Source: Skeletonema tropicum (Eukaryota > Bacillariophyta > Thalassiosirophyceae > Thalassiosirales > Thalassiosiraceae). From it: DNA of 64,000 nucleotides. The position numbers and the translations under genes are program-made. How positions within the stretch are numbered: the stretch's first letter is position 1; the number at the start of each line of letters is the position of its first letter. Of the stretch, positions 41,858 through 50,219 are shown piece after piece. The notes beneath the pieces were generated by a model that saw only the letters and a program-made list of their open reading frames with translations, had not been told where the DNA came from and did no database searches. The DNA is taken from assembly GCA_037178625.1 (NCBI GenBank), contig JAWZXG010000033.1, positions 62,001 through 126,000 of the forward strand, written 5' to 3'.

Positions 41858-42355
41858 TCCTTCTCTAGCTGGAGCTGCAAGATCTGTTCGCATTGCTGCA
41901 ACATCGCCGATTTGTTTCGTCACTAAGCACGAAGACAGGGAAGACGTTGATCGTCAAGATCTCTCTGGTACAGTCATGCAGCAGACCTAAAGCTCATGAA
42001 GCTCGCTGCTCTTAAGGATGTCTTGGAAGTTCGTGGCCAGGTGGCTTCTGGAGTTCCTCTTGATTACTTCTTGAGAGAGAACGATGACAGCATCGTGTGC
42101 CTTATGGGCATCGAAGATCTTTGTTCTAAAGCCCACGTCAAAGCGAAGAAGACGCGTATAGAACGATGTGTTCATGCAGTCCTCCAAGAGAAAGAGCGGC
42201 AACAGATGATGGATGTTTCCTCCTCTTGTCCTCTTACCGATTGGCAGGGGCAGGATATGATTGCACATGCTTCGTTCTCTGAGACGAGGAATGCTGCAAT
42301 GAGAGCACGGAAGCTTGGTTTGCTTCAACAAGCGTTTGATCATGGTTTGTCATGA
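41858..42355 (+). pseudogene. Gene B 3' fragment: C-terminal part of a small uncharacterised diatom-type protein (representative copy)
   Basis: The fragment begins at the array junction, so its 5' end is missing. One frame runs from the junction through a stretch ending DRQDLS. A second frame continues as WYSHAADLKLMK and runs to a stop at 42355, with Cys-Leu-x-Gly-Ile-Glu, a basic region, AVLQEKERQQ, and a closing ARKLGLLQQ segment. From memory, this order (Trp-Tyr-Ser, 'GLE', 'AVLxEQxRQ', then Ala/Gly-rich end) resembles a family of small hypothetical proteins in diatoms whose function is unknown. The two frames are out of register by one base at the ctctctggtac tract, so nearly all copies look frameshifted. 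An intron there seems unlikely. An open ATG at 41996 gives a 119-aa frame but is probably not the original start. The complete gene B should lie left of the array. Confidence 0.5.
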
Positions 42356-42946
42356 GCGTGTGATGTGATATTGAATTGATGAGATCTGATGAAGAAATGT
42401 CGAACGATGTAACAAGAGAAAACAACTAGATGATTATAAATACTCCCAAGAAAGTGAAAGTACAGAGTGTGGTCTTATAAGTATTGGCCATCTCTTTGGA
42501 AAGTCTTTATTATCTTATTCAAAGGGCAGTTGTCTAGCAACGAGCGCAACTCCAACTCTTGCACTGATGCCTTTCTAAGTTAGTTTGCATCATCGAGGGC
42601 TAGCTCCCCTCTTCATCTCTCAAGGTTGTTGCTTACCATGCATCACAATAATAATAAATTCTACGGTTGCCCTGCCCTTTAATTCTCTCCTTCATGCTGA
42701 TAGTTGGCGCAGGTGGGCAACTTGCAACTTCCCGCCAGATGTGCTCTCATCACTCATCACCACTTTTGAAAAATTGTACAATAACCTCCATGTCGACGCA
42801 CTTGCTACAGCATACAGCCTCAATATTCAATATCCATTCTCTAACATTATCAGTGTTGATACATAATTTACAGCACACTCCGCTAAAAAACGACACCACA
42901 ATATAAGTAATTATTTGAAAATAATAGGAGTACTATCTAATTTTCA
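42356..42946 (+). promoter_or_regulatory. Intergenic region upstream of SWI3, repeated in every array unit
   Basis: These 591 bp lie between the gene B stop and the SWI3 ATG and must contain the SWI3 promoter unless it lies further upstream. They are AT-rich, with a ttataaatactccc motif about 80 bp after the gene B stop and an aatataagtaattattt tract about 45 bp before the ATG. This second tract is the most variable part of the unit (ATAAG, TAGTAG and AAGTAG variants). Which element is a core promoter cannot be decided from sequence. Confidence 0.35.
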
Positions 42947-45586
42947 ATGTCCAACCATAATATTATCATATCCACATCCCGACAAACATCCGACCGTCGC
43001 CGCCACGACGAAACATCCACATCCACCAGCAGCAATACTCTCAACCCCCGTCGAATTCAAACAGGCCTCCCAGGAATTCGCCGCACCGTCTACGATGGTG
43101 CACTGCGTGTCAATTCGGATGCGTATGATGTGCTCTCCTGTGCTGTGAGGGATGTGTTTGACAATACATGTCACTCTGCTATTCATGCTGTCGTGAACGT
43201 GAATAACAATAATAGAAGTAGCGTTGTTGACGATGATAATGGCGGCAGTAGTAATAATGATAATGATAGCAACATGAATATTAATATTTCACTCCAAGCC
43301 AAACCAGAATGGCGAAGACACTTTCCACTCAACGCCCTCCTCCGTCCATCCATCAATTCGTTCGCCCATGATCAATTCCACATGCCTCAACAAAAAAAGA
43401 AGCAGAGGCGGAGCACATTATCAGTTACAGAATTGCGTAATGCAACAGTTGTGACACATCATCCGAGAATTGTAAATGAGGCGACTGGTGAGCGGGCAAT
43501 GTGTGCTGTGGAGAGTGAGGTGACGAGGGCGCGGAATTTGGAGGTGGCTGTGTTGGATGCTGGATTGATGGATGAGGAGGAGGCGGAAAATGGTCAGGAG
43601 GGGGGGAAGAATGACGAGAAGGAGGTTGTGAGTATTCGAGGTGGTGGAGATGGCAATGATGATGATGATGTGGTCATGAAGGAAGAGGAGTCAACAACTG
43701 AGAAAAAATATGATGTTGACGTGAACATTGCTGAGGCGCAAGTGAATGACGCTACTGCTGCAGTTGCTGAGGGAGGGACAGATCGGGAGGGAGGGGGAGG
43801 AATGGTGAACAATGATACTGTTATTGCATCATCAACCGCTTCTGCTGCTGCTGCTGCTGATGTGGGTACGACTGCGGCAACATCTACTTCAACTACTGCA
43901 GTCGCTTCTTCTTCGGTGGGAGGGGAGAGTGGTGATTCAAATTATAATGCCATCGAAGCAAAGCCTGTTGCTGACACTGTCGTGCCGGTCCCATCCGCCC
44001 CAAGTGGAAGTAATGCTGCCGAGCAACCGCAACAACAGCCAGCTACTTCCACAGTCGCTGCTACTGCTGTTACTGCTACTGCGGATGATGATAAATCACC
44101 AGCAGCAACAGTATCATCAGTCAGTGCAGTAGGACAACAGGGGGGTGGTGTTGCCGATGTTCCCTCAAGTAGCAGTGCGACCGCTCAAGTTGCTACTGCT
44201 ACTACTGCTACCACCACTGCTGCGGTTTCTGCCCCGGCTACTGATAATGCAGTCGCAACTCCATCTTCGTCCGGTGTTACTAACACTACCAATGCTTCAG
44301 CCACCAATAATGCGTCTAGTACAAATCCATCAACAGTAGCAGCAGCAACAGCAACAGCAGCTCCAACGCCAGAAGTCGCCACTGTCAAATCATCAACAAC
44401 GATTCATCCCCTCCCCTCCAACCATCCACCACTTTCCACATCAATTCTACCAACTACTACAGAAACCGCCACCGCCACCCTCATCAAAACAACACCACAA
44501 AACGCTCCATCGTGGTTCGACCCAACCAATATCTCCACCACGGAAAAATCATCACTACCCGAATGGTTCAATTCCTCTGCACCACATCGTACTCCGACTA
44601 CATACCTATCCACCCGTAATCAAATATTGATCATTTATCAAGCACAATCCTCCTCCTCCTCCAATACCACTGCAGCAGATACTACTACTGCTACTACTAC
44701 TACCACGTCTTCGTCGTCATCATCTTCTGTCCAACATTCCTCCCAACAACAATATCTAACCCTCACGGCAATTCGACGTTGTGTTCCAGGAGATGTGGGG
44801 AGTTTGTTACGATTACATTCATTTTTGTGTGATTGGGGACTTATTAATGGGAAGGATTTGGGGGAGACTGCTCCGAGTGATTTGGCGTTGCGTAGTGGTG
44901 GTGCTAGTGGAGGGGGAGGAAAGAGAAAGTTGATGGAGGATGTAAAGAGGAGTATGTTTTGGAGTAAGGAACGATTGGAACAGTTGGATGGGGTTGTTGT
45001 GAAGTATGTAAAAGTAACACAGACGACGACGACGGTGGTTGGTGGTGGTGAGGGTGCGCCTCAACAGCAGCAGCAGCAGCAGCAGCAGCAACCAAGTGTG
45101 GATTGGGATGCAGTTGCCAAGGACATTGGAGAGGGAGTGAGTGCCGCAGATTGTCAACGTGCCTTTTTGGACCCTCCAATGAATGATGAAGTTAGTGCCA
45201 AGATTGCCAAAACAACAACAACTTCTCCTTCCTCTTCTTCTGGCTTTGACCTGTCAACCATCCTGGAAGACATTCATCCCGATGTATTGAATGCAACGAT
45301 CAATGCCTCCCTCAAGGCCACCAACGACATTACCATGGCACGCAAGGCCAGTATCGCAGGAATACTCGCCAGTTCGGCAGCTACCAAGGCACAATCCGAA
45401 GAAGAGGAGATTGCACGCACACTCATGGATATTCTCGATCAGCGGATGCAGCGTCTTGAGAATCGGGTGGCAATTTTGGATGATGTGGAGGCATTGTTGG
45501 AGGCAGAACGTGTTGCGTTGGAGTTGGAGAGGAGGGATATGTATACGACGAGGTGTCGTCATTGGTTTGGGGATGGTTCGTCATAG
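42947..45586 (+). CDS. SWI3/SMARCC-type subunit of a SWI/SNF chromatin-remodelling complex (879 aa)
   Basis: This is the only complete copy and one uninterrupted exon. Known SWI3/SMARCC proteins are dimeric core subunits of SWI/SNF ATP-dependent nucleosome remodellers in the nucleus. Domains seen: an N-terminal region shared with the array (1-212, basic KKKQRR at 150-155); an Ala/Thr/Ser-rich low-complexity linker (about 213-515); a SWIRM domain (about 520-635) starting SWFDPTNIS, with LPEWFNSSAPHRTPTTYLS, RNQILIIYQ, RRCVPGDVG and a closing SFLCDWGLING; a SANT domain (about 670-746) from FWSKERLEQLDG to VDWDAVAKDIG and AFLDPPMND; and a C-terminal coiled coil (about 825-873, RLENRVAILDDVEALL). 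This SWIRM-SANT-coiled-coil order is the SWI3 signature. Unusually, both domains carry low-complexity insertions: Ser/Thr-rich in SWIRM (about 567-602) and a ten-Gln run in SANT (CAG repeats near 45065). It is convergent with the MFS gene. Confidence 0.9.
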   Translation: MSNHNIIISTSRQTSDRRRHDETSTSTSSNTLNPRRIQTGLPGIRRTVYDGALRVNSDAYDVLSCAVRDVFDNTCHSAIHAVVNVNNNNRSSVVDDDNGGSSNNDNDSNMNINISLQAKPEWRRHFPLNALLRPSINSFAHDQFHMPQQKKKQRRSTLSVTELRNATVVTHHPRIVNEATGERAMCAVESEVTRARNLEVAVLDAGLMDEEEAENGQEGGKNDEKEVVSIRGGGDGNDDDDVVMKEEESTTEKKYDVDVNIAEAQVNDATAAVAEGGTDREGGGGMVNNDTVIASSTASAAAAADVGTTAATSTSTTAVASSSVGGESGDSNYNAIEAKPVADTVVPVPSAPSGSNAAEQPQQQPATSTVAATAVTATADDDKSPAATVSSVSAVGQQGGGVADVPSSSSATAQVATATTATTTAAVSAPATDNAVATPSSSGVTNTTNASATNNASSTNPSTVAAATATAAPTPEVATVKSSTTIHPLPSNHPPLSTSILPTTTETATATLIKTTPQNAPSWFDPTNISTTEKSSLPEWFNSSAPHRTPTTYLSTRNQILIIYQAQSSSSSNTTAADTTTATTTTTSSSSSSSVQHSSQQQYLTLTAIRRCVPGDVGSLLRLHSFLCDWGLINGKDLGETAPSDLALRSGGASGGGGKRKLMEDVKRSMFWSKERLEQLDGVVVKYVKVTQTTTTVVGGGEGAPQQQQQQQQQQPSVDWDAVAKDIGEGVSAADCQRAFLDPPMNDEVSAKIAKTTTTSPSSSSGFDLSTILEDIHPDVLNATINASLKATNDITMARKASIAGILASSAATKAQSEEEEIARTLMDILDQRMQRLENRVAILDDVEALLEAERVALELERRDMYTTRCRHWFGDGSS

Positions 45587-45751
45587 ATTATTCGAGTGTG
45601 ACTTGATGCTATTGGTGCGTTAGTGACGGCCGGCAATTCATATAATATTGTTTGTAAGTAAATGTGAGTATCAAAAGATGATAGGAGTATCTACTTTCTG
45701 TTACATATATACTTTTCTAGAGAGCAACGCTAGTCGATGCTCGGCAGCAGC

Positions 45752-47689
45752 TTACACGCCACTAGTTTCGACCACTTCTTTGGTCACTTCTTCGATCTCT
45801 TCCTCCTCTTCAATACCTTCCTTGATTGTAGATTTGATTGTCGAGCCTACAAGCATACCCTTTTTATGTTGTCGTTTCATAACCTCTTTCTTAGTGAAAC
45901 TCATTCGCTTGAATTCCGCCACAACAGAACTCCTCATGCTTCTATCGCCTGATATCTTCACGTCGCTTTTATCCATACGTCTCTTGACCACCGCAGCTAA
46001 AATTACCAACCAATTACCGTAATACTGCCTGCAACAATGTTCGGTAGACGCGGCCATACTCCAAACAGAATCGGACCTGTGATTGCGGTGATTACATCGA
46101 AACCTCTCCTGGCGACTTGGCCCAACGGACCAATTGTACCGTAGGCCTTGGAAGACGTGATTGTACCGTTAATGTCACTCAAAACAACTGATCCGAAGTC
46201 GCTGAAGGCCATGAGGCACATAAGCCCAATGATGTAAACTGGGAAGACAGGAATGGTCGCAAAGAAGGCAGCTATAGCCAAACCCCCAAGAGCAGCGAAG
46301 ATATTAAGCGGTGACGGGAGGTGTGTCTTCAAGAATGACTGACCTCTCTTTGAAAGTGTAATAGAGAGACTGAAGATACTTCCTCCTACACCCCCAGCAG
46401 CGAGAATAATTCCGACGACCGTAGTGCTAATACCAAACTCTTCGACCATGAAAATTGGCGTAATAGCATAACTGAATCCAATTGTGACGCATTGGACACC
46501 GGATGTGACTAAGGAGAAGGGGGGATGGCATTATATTGTGATAATACGATGAGTATGGCGACCAAAAATGACCCAAAACGTGCATTTGAAGCAACTCTCA
46601 ACATTGAATGATACTCACTAACAAACACGTAATTGATGAAGTTTGCACCAATGTCAGAGGTCCCAAAAGAATCTAAAGCTGGCTTGATCTCATTTGAACT
46701 GAACTGATTGATCATTTCCATTATGCTTCCTCGGTTAAATATGCTTTCTCGCATGAGTGCGCTTGCTCGCCCGAAGACGCTTCCTCGCTTCCCCCGGCGT
46801 GGTGCCTGCTGTGTCTGTGTTGGGTCCTGGGCTTCACTCTCAACCATGTTTTCTATGGTGCCTTCCTGATTCTGGGTATCGATTGCATTGGATGATTCCT
46901 TATCCAATGAAGGAGCGTCGGGGAAGAACTTATCAAGCAGCACGTAGAGCAACAGTGAAAGGAGCTCAAATGCACTCACGATAATGCCAAAGATGGCAAC
47001 GCCGTCAACTTCATAAGTATCGTATACCCACCCTCCCAAGAAGTAGGCAAAAGTGATTCCCAACATGACTTACGTCCGCGAAGAAGTGATTACAGTTGCA
47101 GCGAATGTTAGAAACGAATAATCATATCATATCAATTAGGTAAAACCTTCAAATCAAGACCTCCACAACCTATCTCACCTGAAGCATATTGGACTTTGAG
47201 CTGACGTGACATCAATTCAATATCTTTGTTGACGCAAGATAAGTTCTTCAACAATAACTGCGCAGAACATAGTGATTCGCTAAATCCAACAAGAACCGTC
47301 CCAAGTATGAACGCCAACTTATTATCATTACTGTTCACAAGCACAACGATGCTGCCGATCAAACCCAAAGTAGTACCGACAAAATGAGTTAGCCTTGGAG
47401 CGAAGATAGTGAAAAAGTTGGTCGTCACCCCAGCGGCTTGGTAGCATGCGACGTAACCACCAATATCCACCCAAGACATGTCGAAGTTGAATCGCATATG
47501 AATGACAAAGTAGATAAATGGAAGTGTCGTGATTGCTGCGTAGAAGAAGGGCAAGGAAAAGATACACAGAAACATTTTTGCCTTATCCACGCATGTCAAC
47601 GCAGTATCAGCGTTGGTAGTGTCAAGACCCTTTTCGGCGTCAGCGACGACTTCGCTTGCGGTAATCGATTGGCCCTCTGGCTTGCTCAT
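45752..47689 (-). CDS. Major facilitator superfamily (MFS) transporter, three exons, probable 1-bp frameshift in the last helix
   Basis: Exon 1 is 47689-47179, exon 2 is 47068-46619 and exon 3 starts at 46508. Introns of 110 bp each (donors GTGAGA and GTGAGT, acceptors TAAG and TTAG) keep the frame. As spliced, the frame stops at 46003 (488 aa). The protein starts with a soluble leader, then six hydrophobic helices, a long hydrophilic loop with basic patches (about residues 230-300) and five more helices. The twelfth starts as IVAGSITVIGW and is cut by the stop. The next frame continues the helix as LVILAAVVKRR and gives a charged cytoplasmic tail ending at 45752. A single missing base near 46005-46015, from sequencing error or real mutation, explains this better than an intron, since I find no donor in the right phase. 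The twelve-helix layout supports MFS, and the substrate is unknown. It is convergent with SWI3. Confidence 0.75.
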
Positions 47690-47962
47690 TGTTATAATGT
47701 TATTGGTGAATATTGTTGCTCGAAAAGCGAAAAGTTCGTCTCCTTTATGGTATGGTTAGGTAATAGGTAATAGACGGTGGCTCTTGATGAAACGAAGGGC
47801 TAGAGGTACAATACTACTTACGCAAGGCAGCGGGACAAAAAATATACGCTCTTCCGCATGCAACTTGTTCCAACTTGTTCCACAGAAACAACGATGACAA
47901 TGCTAAGCAATAAAATAATACATAGAGGAGGTGGATGCAGCGTAGCGGATGAAGCGACACAT

Positions 47963-48060
47963 GTGGGTGCCGTCCAGGTAAATAGCTAGATGGCGGAATC
48001 ATCTTCCACAAGCCTCTAAAACAGAAGAAGTGGGTACCGCCCAGGTAAATTAATGGTGGA
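47963..48060 (+). repeat. Dispersed short repeat R1, copy a
   Basis: It begins gtgggtgccgtccaggtaaa, continues with an agctagatggcggaatca core, and closes with a second gtgggtaccgcccaggtaaa followed by taatggtggaacc, so the repeat is itself a partial tandem duplication. A diverged copy in the same orientation lies at 49743-49840. Confidence 0.7.
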
Positions 48061-48200
48061 ACCTTTGCATTATCACAGGCTCTACTTTATACACTCTCAC
48101 ATGAGTTATGTAACAGAAATTTTAAAGTACGTCTGGTGGGCCCTCAAGAGGCGACATGAGTTAGCTAATACTTTGTGCACAAGTATTTCTACCTCTCTGT

Positions 48201-48225
48201 GTAGTGACTAAAATAATCTATCTAT
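48201..48225 (+). repeat. Short dispersed repeat, copy a
   Basis: The tract gtagtgactaaaata followed by a TCTATCTAT run is repeated with one mismatch at 51581-51605. It sits next to a TCTA microsatellite. Confidence 0.5.
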
Positions 48226-48652
48226 GGTATCTATCTATCCTCTATCTATCTACTTAAAGAGAAATCTCCCTCTTACTTTTACCATAAGGAAGTACTCATG
48301 CTAAGCTGAAAGCTAATGCATTCGAAGGGGAAAGGCACAGTGGCAGTGAAGTTTTGATTGATGTAGAGAATGGTGGACGGACTTACGTCTACATCCATTC
48401 TAGAGATAGATTAAATAAGTTGTCAACACATAAGTGCTGTCTCTATCTCTATTGTGAGCGGTGCATAACTTTATCCCATCATATCATATCACTTAGGAAA
48501 TTAGGTAAATGTTGCATTATCGCTACCTAGACATCATTGAACCAGCAATTGGAGTCTTCATACGCCGAGGGCAGAACCAAACAGCGTCGGATTGCTTGGC
48601 TCTGCTTCCTTGTGCACGTCTCATGGTTCATGGTCTTGTCATTGTCATAACT

Positions 48653-49489
48653 TTATCCCATCAAATGTGCAGCAATAATATTCTTGTCACCATACTGTTC
48701 AAGTAATACGTCCTTGTTGTACTTGAACCCCTTGATGCTCCCTCTACAAATGTCTGCTCCACACATGCAATCCTCAAACGCACCAACCACATACTCTGTC
48801 GTTTCATAATCAAAACACAACTCCTCTCCCTCCTGAATGTCACGCAGGGCTACGAAATCATAGGATCCTCCTTCATTCAACTGCATTGCAACACCAACGT
48901 TTGGATCGCAAGAATGATTAATGAGAATCGCAGGTGCATCCATCATGATGTGTTCGTTAACATTAGTTTGAATTGAGTGCGAGCACGGCGTTGCTTTTGA
49001 GCCGGGTTCGGCGAGGTTGGAAGAGACGACGATAGAGCCTTTGGTGTATGGACGGCTTGTAAAAACACCCCATTGATCTGGAGTCACTCTCTTTACTTGT
49101 ACCTGCCCAGAAGATCTATTGTACGAAATGAATAACTCATGTTATGAAACCAATCTCTCTGTGCACAACACGACAACAAATATCTCAAATGAAGTGTCTT
49201 ACCTTTCATTCGCCTCCTGGACTACCACATCGTCATAGTTATCATGAGAAAGATAGTCATTGTCATTTTCTTGGGCAGAAGCAGAAGTTCCCATGAGCCG
49301 ACGGCAAGGACGTGACACATCAATGTCGATGATCTTTGACCGATGACTTTGGTTGCCACGGACGGCAGCGCACACACTCCTGTTACCACCACTTGCAGCT
49401 GCAGCAGCTGTCGTCACACATCGCCTCTTGATTGACGACTGCCTTAGCAGACAACGAGATAGAGAGGACGCGGAGAGAAGAAACTTCAT
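48653..49489 (-). CDS. SET-domain protein (putative lysine methyltransferase) with an organelle-type leader, two exons, 249 aa
   Basis: Exon 1 is 49489-49203 and exon 2 is 49115-48653. The 87-bp intron (GTAAGA...AATAG) joins in frame at Arg-Ser-Ser. The first ~35 residues are rich in Ser, Leu and Arg with no acids, as in mitochondrial targeting peptides. The SET core is compact: GVFTSRPYTKGS at the start, then INHSCDPNVGV (the NHxCxPN motif that forms the cofactor/substrate pseudoknot), GEELCFDY, and a post-SET-like Cys cluster CMCGADICRG. SET proteins transfer methyl groups from S-adenosylmethionine to lysines of histones or other proteins. If the leader is real, the target would be organellar rather than chromatin. 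Small single-domain SET proteins of this kind are common in algae, and the substrate cannot be assigned. It lies upstream of the MFS gene on the same strand. Confidence 0.82.
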
Positions 49490-49742
49490 GGTTGATCTAT
49501 CTTCTTGCTTGAATTTATGTAGCGTTTGTTTCCTTGCTTGTTTGTGAGTAATGGAGACGAGGATTATGAATTATGACTTCACCCAGCAGAGGTTAGGATT
49601 CCTATTTGAACTCATCCCACGCACGAGGATTCCCAGCTCGGATTTTAAAGTAAAATTCCACGTTGTGGGATTCGGACCAGCTGATGACTCTTGCAATCTT
49701 GCGAACTGAGGTAGGAGATCTAATTTTTTCCTGAAGATAGGG

Positions 49743-49840
49743 GTGGGTACTGTACAGGTGAATAGCTAGATGGTGGAATCATTGTCCACAAGCTCAAAAA
49801 CCGGAGCCAGGAGAAGTAAGTGGGTACCGTGCCTGTATGA
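49743..49840 (+). repeat. Dispersed short repeat R1, copy b
   Basis: A diverged copy of the element at 47963: gtgggtactgtacaggt, then aatagctagatggtggaatca, an insertion in the middle, and a closing gtgggtaccgtgcc. Both copies lie in intergenic DNA close to the SET gene. Confidence 0.65.
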
Positions 49841-50144
49841 TTAGTACCGAGCATGTCTGCTTAATGTTAAGTTCTCAAATGATGGTACATACACGGGTTC
49901 TAAGCCTCCCGGTCTAAGTTCAAAAGTAGGAGTATCAACGTAGGAATAGTACATAGCGTGTGATATGACTATCGCTACGACATTTGTTAACTCTTACTAA
50001 CCAAAACAGGCAAAAATCAATATCTTTTCTTGACGGGCTAACTATCGCCAAACACTTTTTCATCTCCACTCAACATCACAAAGATGAGGAGCACCGGCAC
50101 CATGGTGTGTTTGCGTCCTATGGTGATATAATGTCCCATCTTGA

Positions 50145-50219
50145 TATACTGGTGAACTTTTGTGGCAACGAACTCTACACCCATATTGTAGTTCATTAAT
50201 AAAAAAGTTCACCAGTATA
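50145..50219. repeat. Short element with perfect 17-bp terminal inverted repeats
   Basis: tatactggtgaactttt at 50145-50161 is the exact reverse complement of 50203-50219. The 41-bp interior holds a weaker inner inverted repeat (gaactctaca / tgtagttc). The total of 75 bp could be a miniature inverted-repeat element or a strong hairpin. No coding content. Confidence 0.7.

Larger units (their letters stand above)
1..43583 (+). repeat. Head-to-tail tandem array of ~1.73-kb units (25 full units plus one partial), ending in the intact SWI3 gene
   Basis: The same sequence recurs in direct orientation with a period of 1726-1761 bp. I take the unit boundary at the rearrangement junction, where the shared tract gatgaggaggagg is followed by tccttctctagc in every upstream copy but by cggaaaatgg in the last one (divergence at 43584). 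Each unit contains, in order, the 3' part of gene B, about 590 bp of intergenic DNA and the first 212 codons of SWI3. The unit is one contiguous piece of an ancestral B-SWI3 gene pair, so a single tandem-duplication breakpoint explains every junction. The GAGGAGGAGG tract at the junction is a plausible microhomology site. Copies differ almost only by small indels. The array is open on the left, so its full length is unknown, and copy number may be misassembled. Confidence 0.97.
41858..43583 (+). repeat. Array unit 25 (1726 bp), the unit that holds the 5' end of the intact SWI3 gene
   Basis: The gene B fragment is 41996-42355. The SWI3 frame starts at 42947 and continues past the unit end into unique sequence, so this is the ancestral right boundary of the duplicated segment. 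Confidence 0.95.
47690..48652. other. Intergenic region between the MFS and SET genes
   Basis: No gene is recognised. It should hold the MFS promoter (right of 47689) and the SET gene 3' end. It contains one copy of a dispersed repeat (47963-48060), a tract also found at 51581, and a TCTA tetranucleotide run near 48218-48260. The 17-mer cataactttatcccatc at 48464 recurs at 48646, overlapping the SET stop codon. Confidence 0.6.

Noticed and set aside
1..43583. CRISPR array or ribosomal DNA array
   Set aside because: The 1.7-kb unit has no short repeat/spacer pattern and no rRNA-like sequence, and it contains the 5' part of a protein gene that continues in the last unit.
1..43583. Rolling-circle or retrotransposed origin of the array
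   Set aside because: Units keep intergenic DNA, have no poly(A) tract, no terminal repeats and one constant junction, so a simple tandem duplication explains them better.
43812..44339. Leucine-rich plus-strand frames inside SWI3
   Set aside because: They are off-frame readings of Ala/Thr/Ser low-complexity codons (GCT, ACT, GCA) and lie within a confirmed coding exon.
44819..45179. Minus-strand frames with poly-Leu and poly-Ala opposite the SANT domain
   Set aside because: They are produced by the CAG repeat read on the opposite strand.
45648..46022. Plus-strand 124-aa frame opposite the MFS tail
   Set aside because: It is a shadow of the charged C-terminal tail of the transporter, which fits the gene model on the minus strand.
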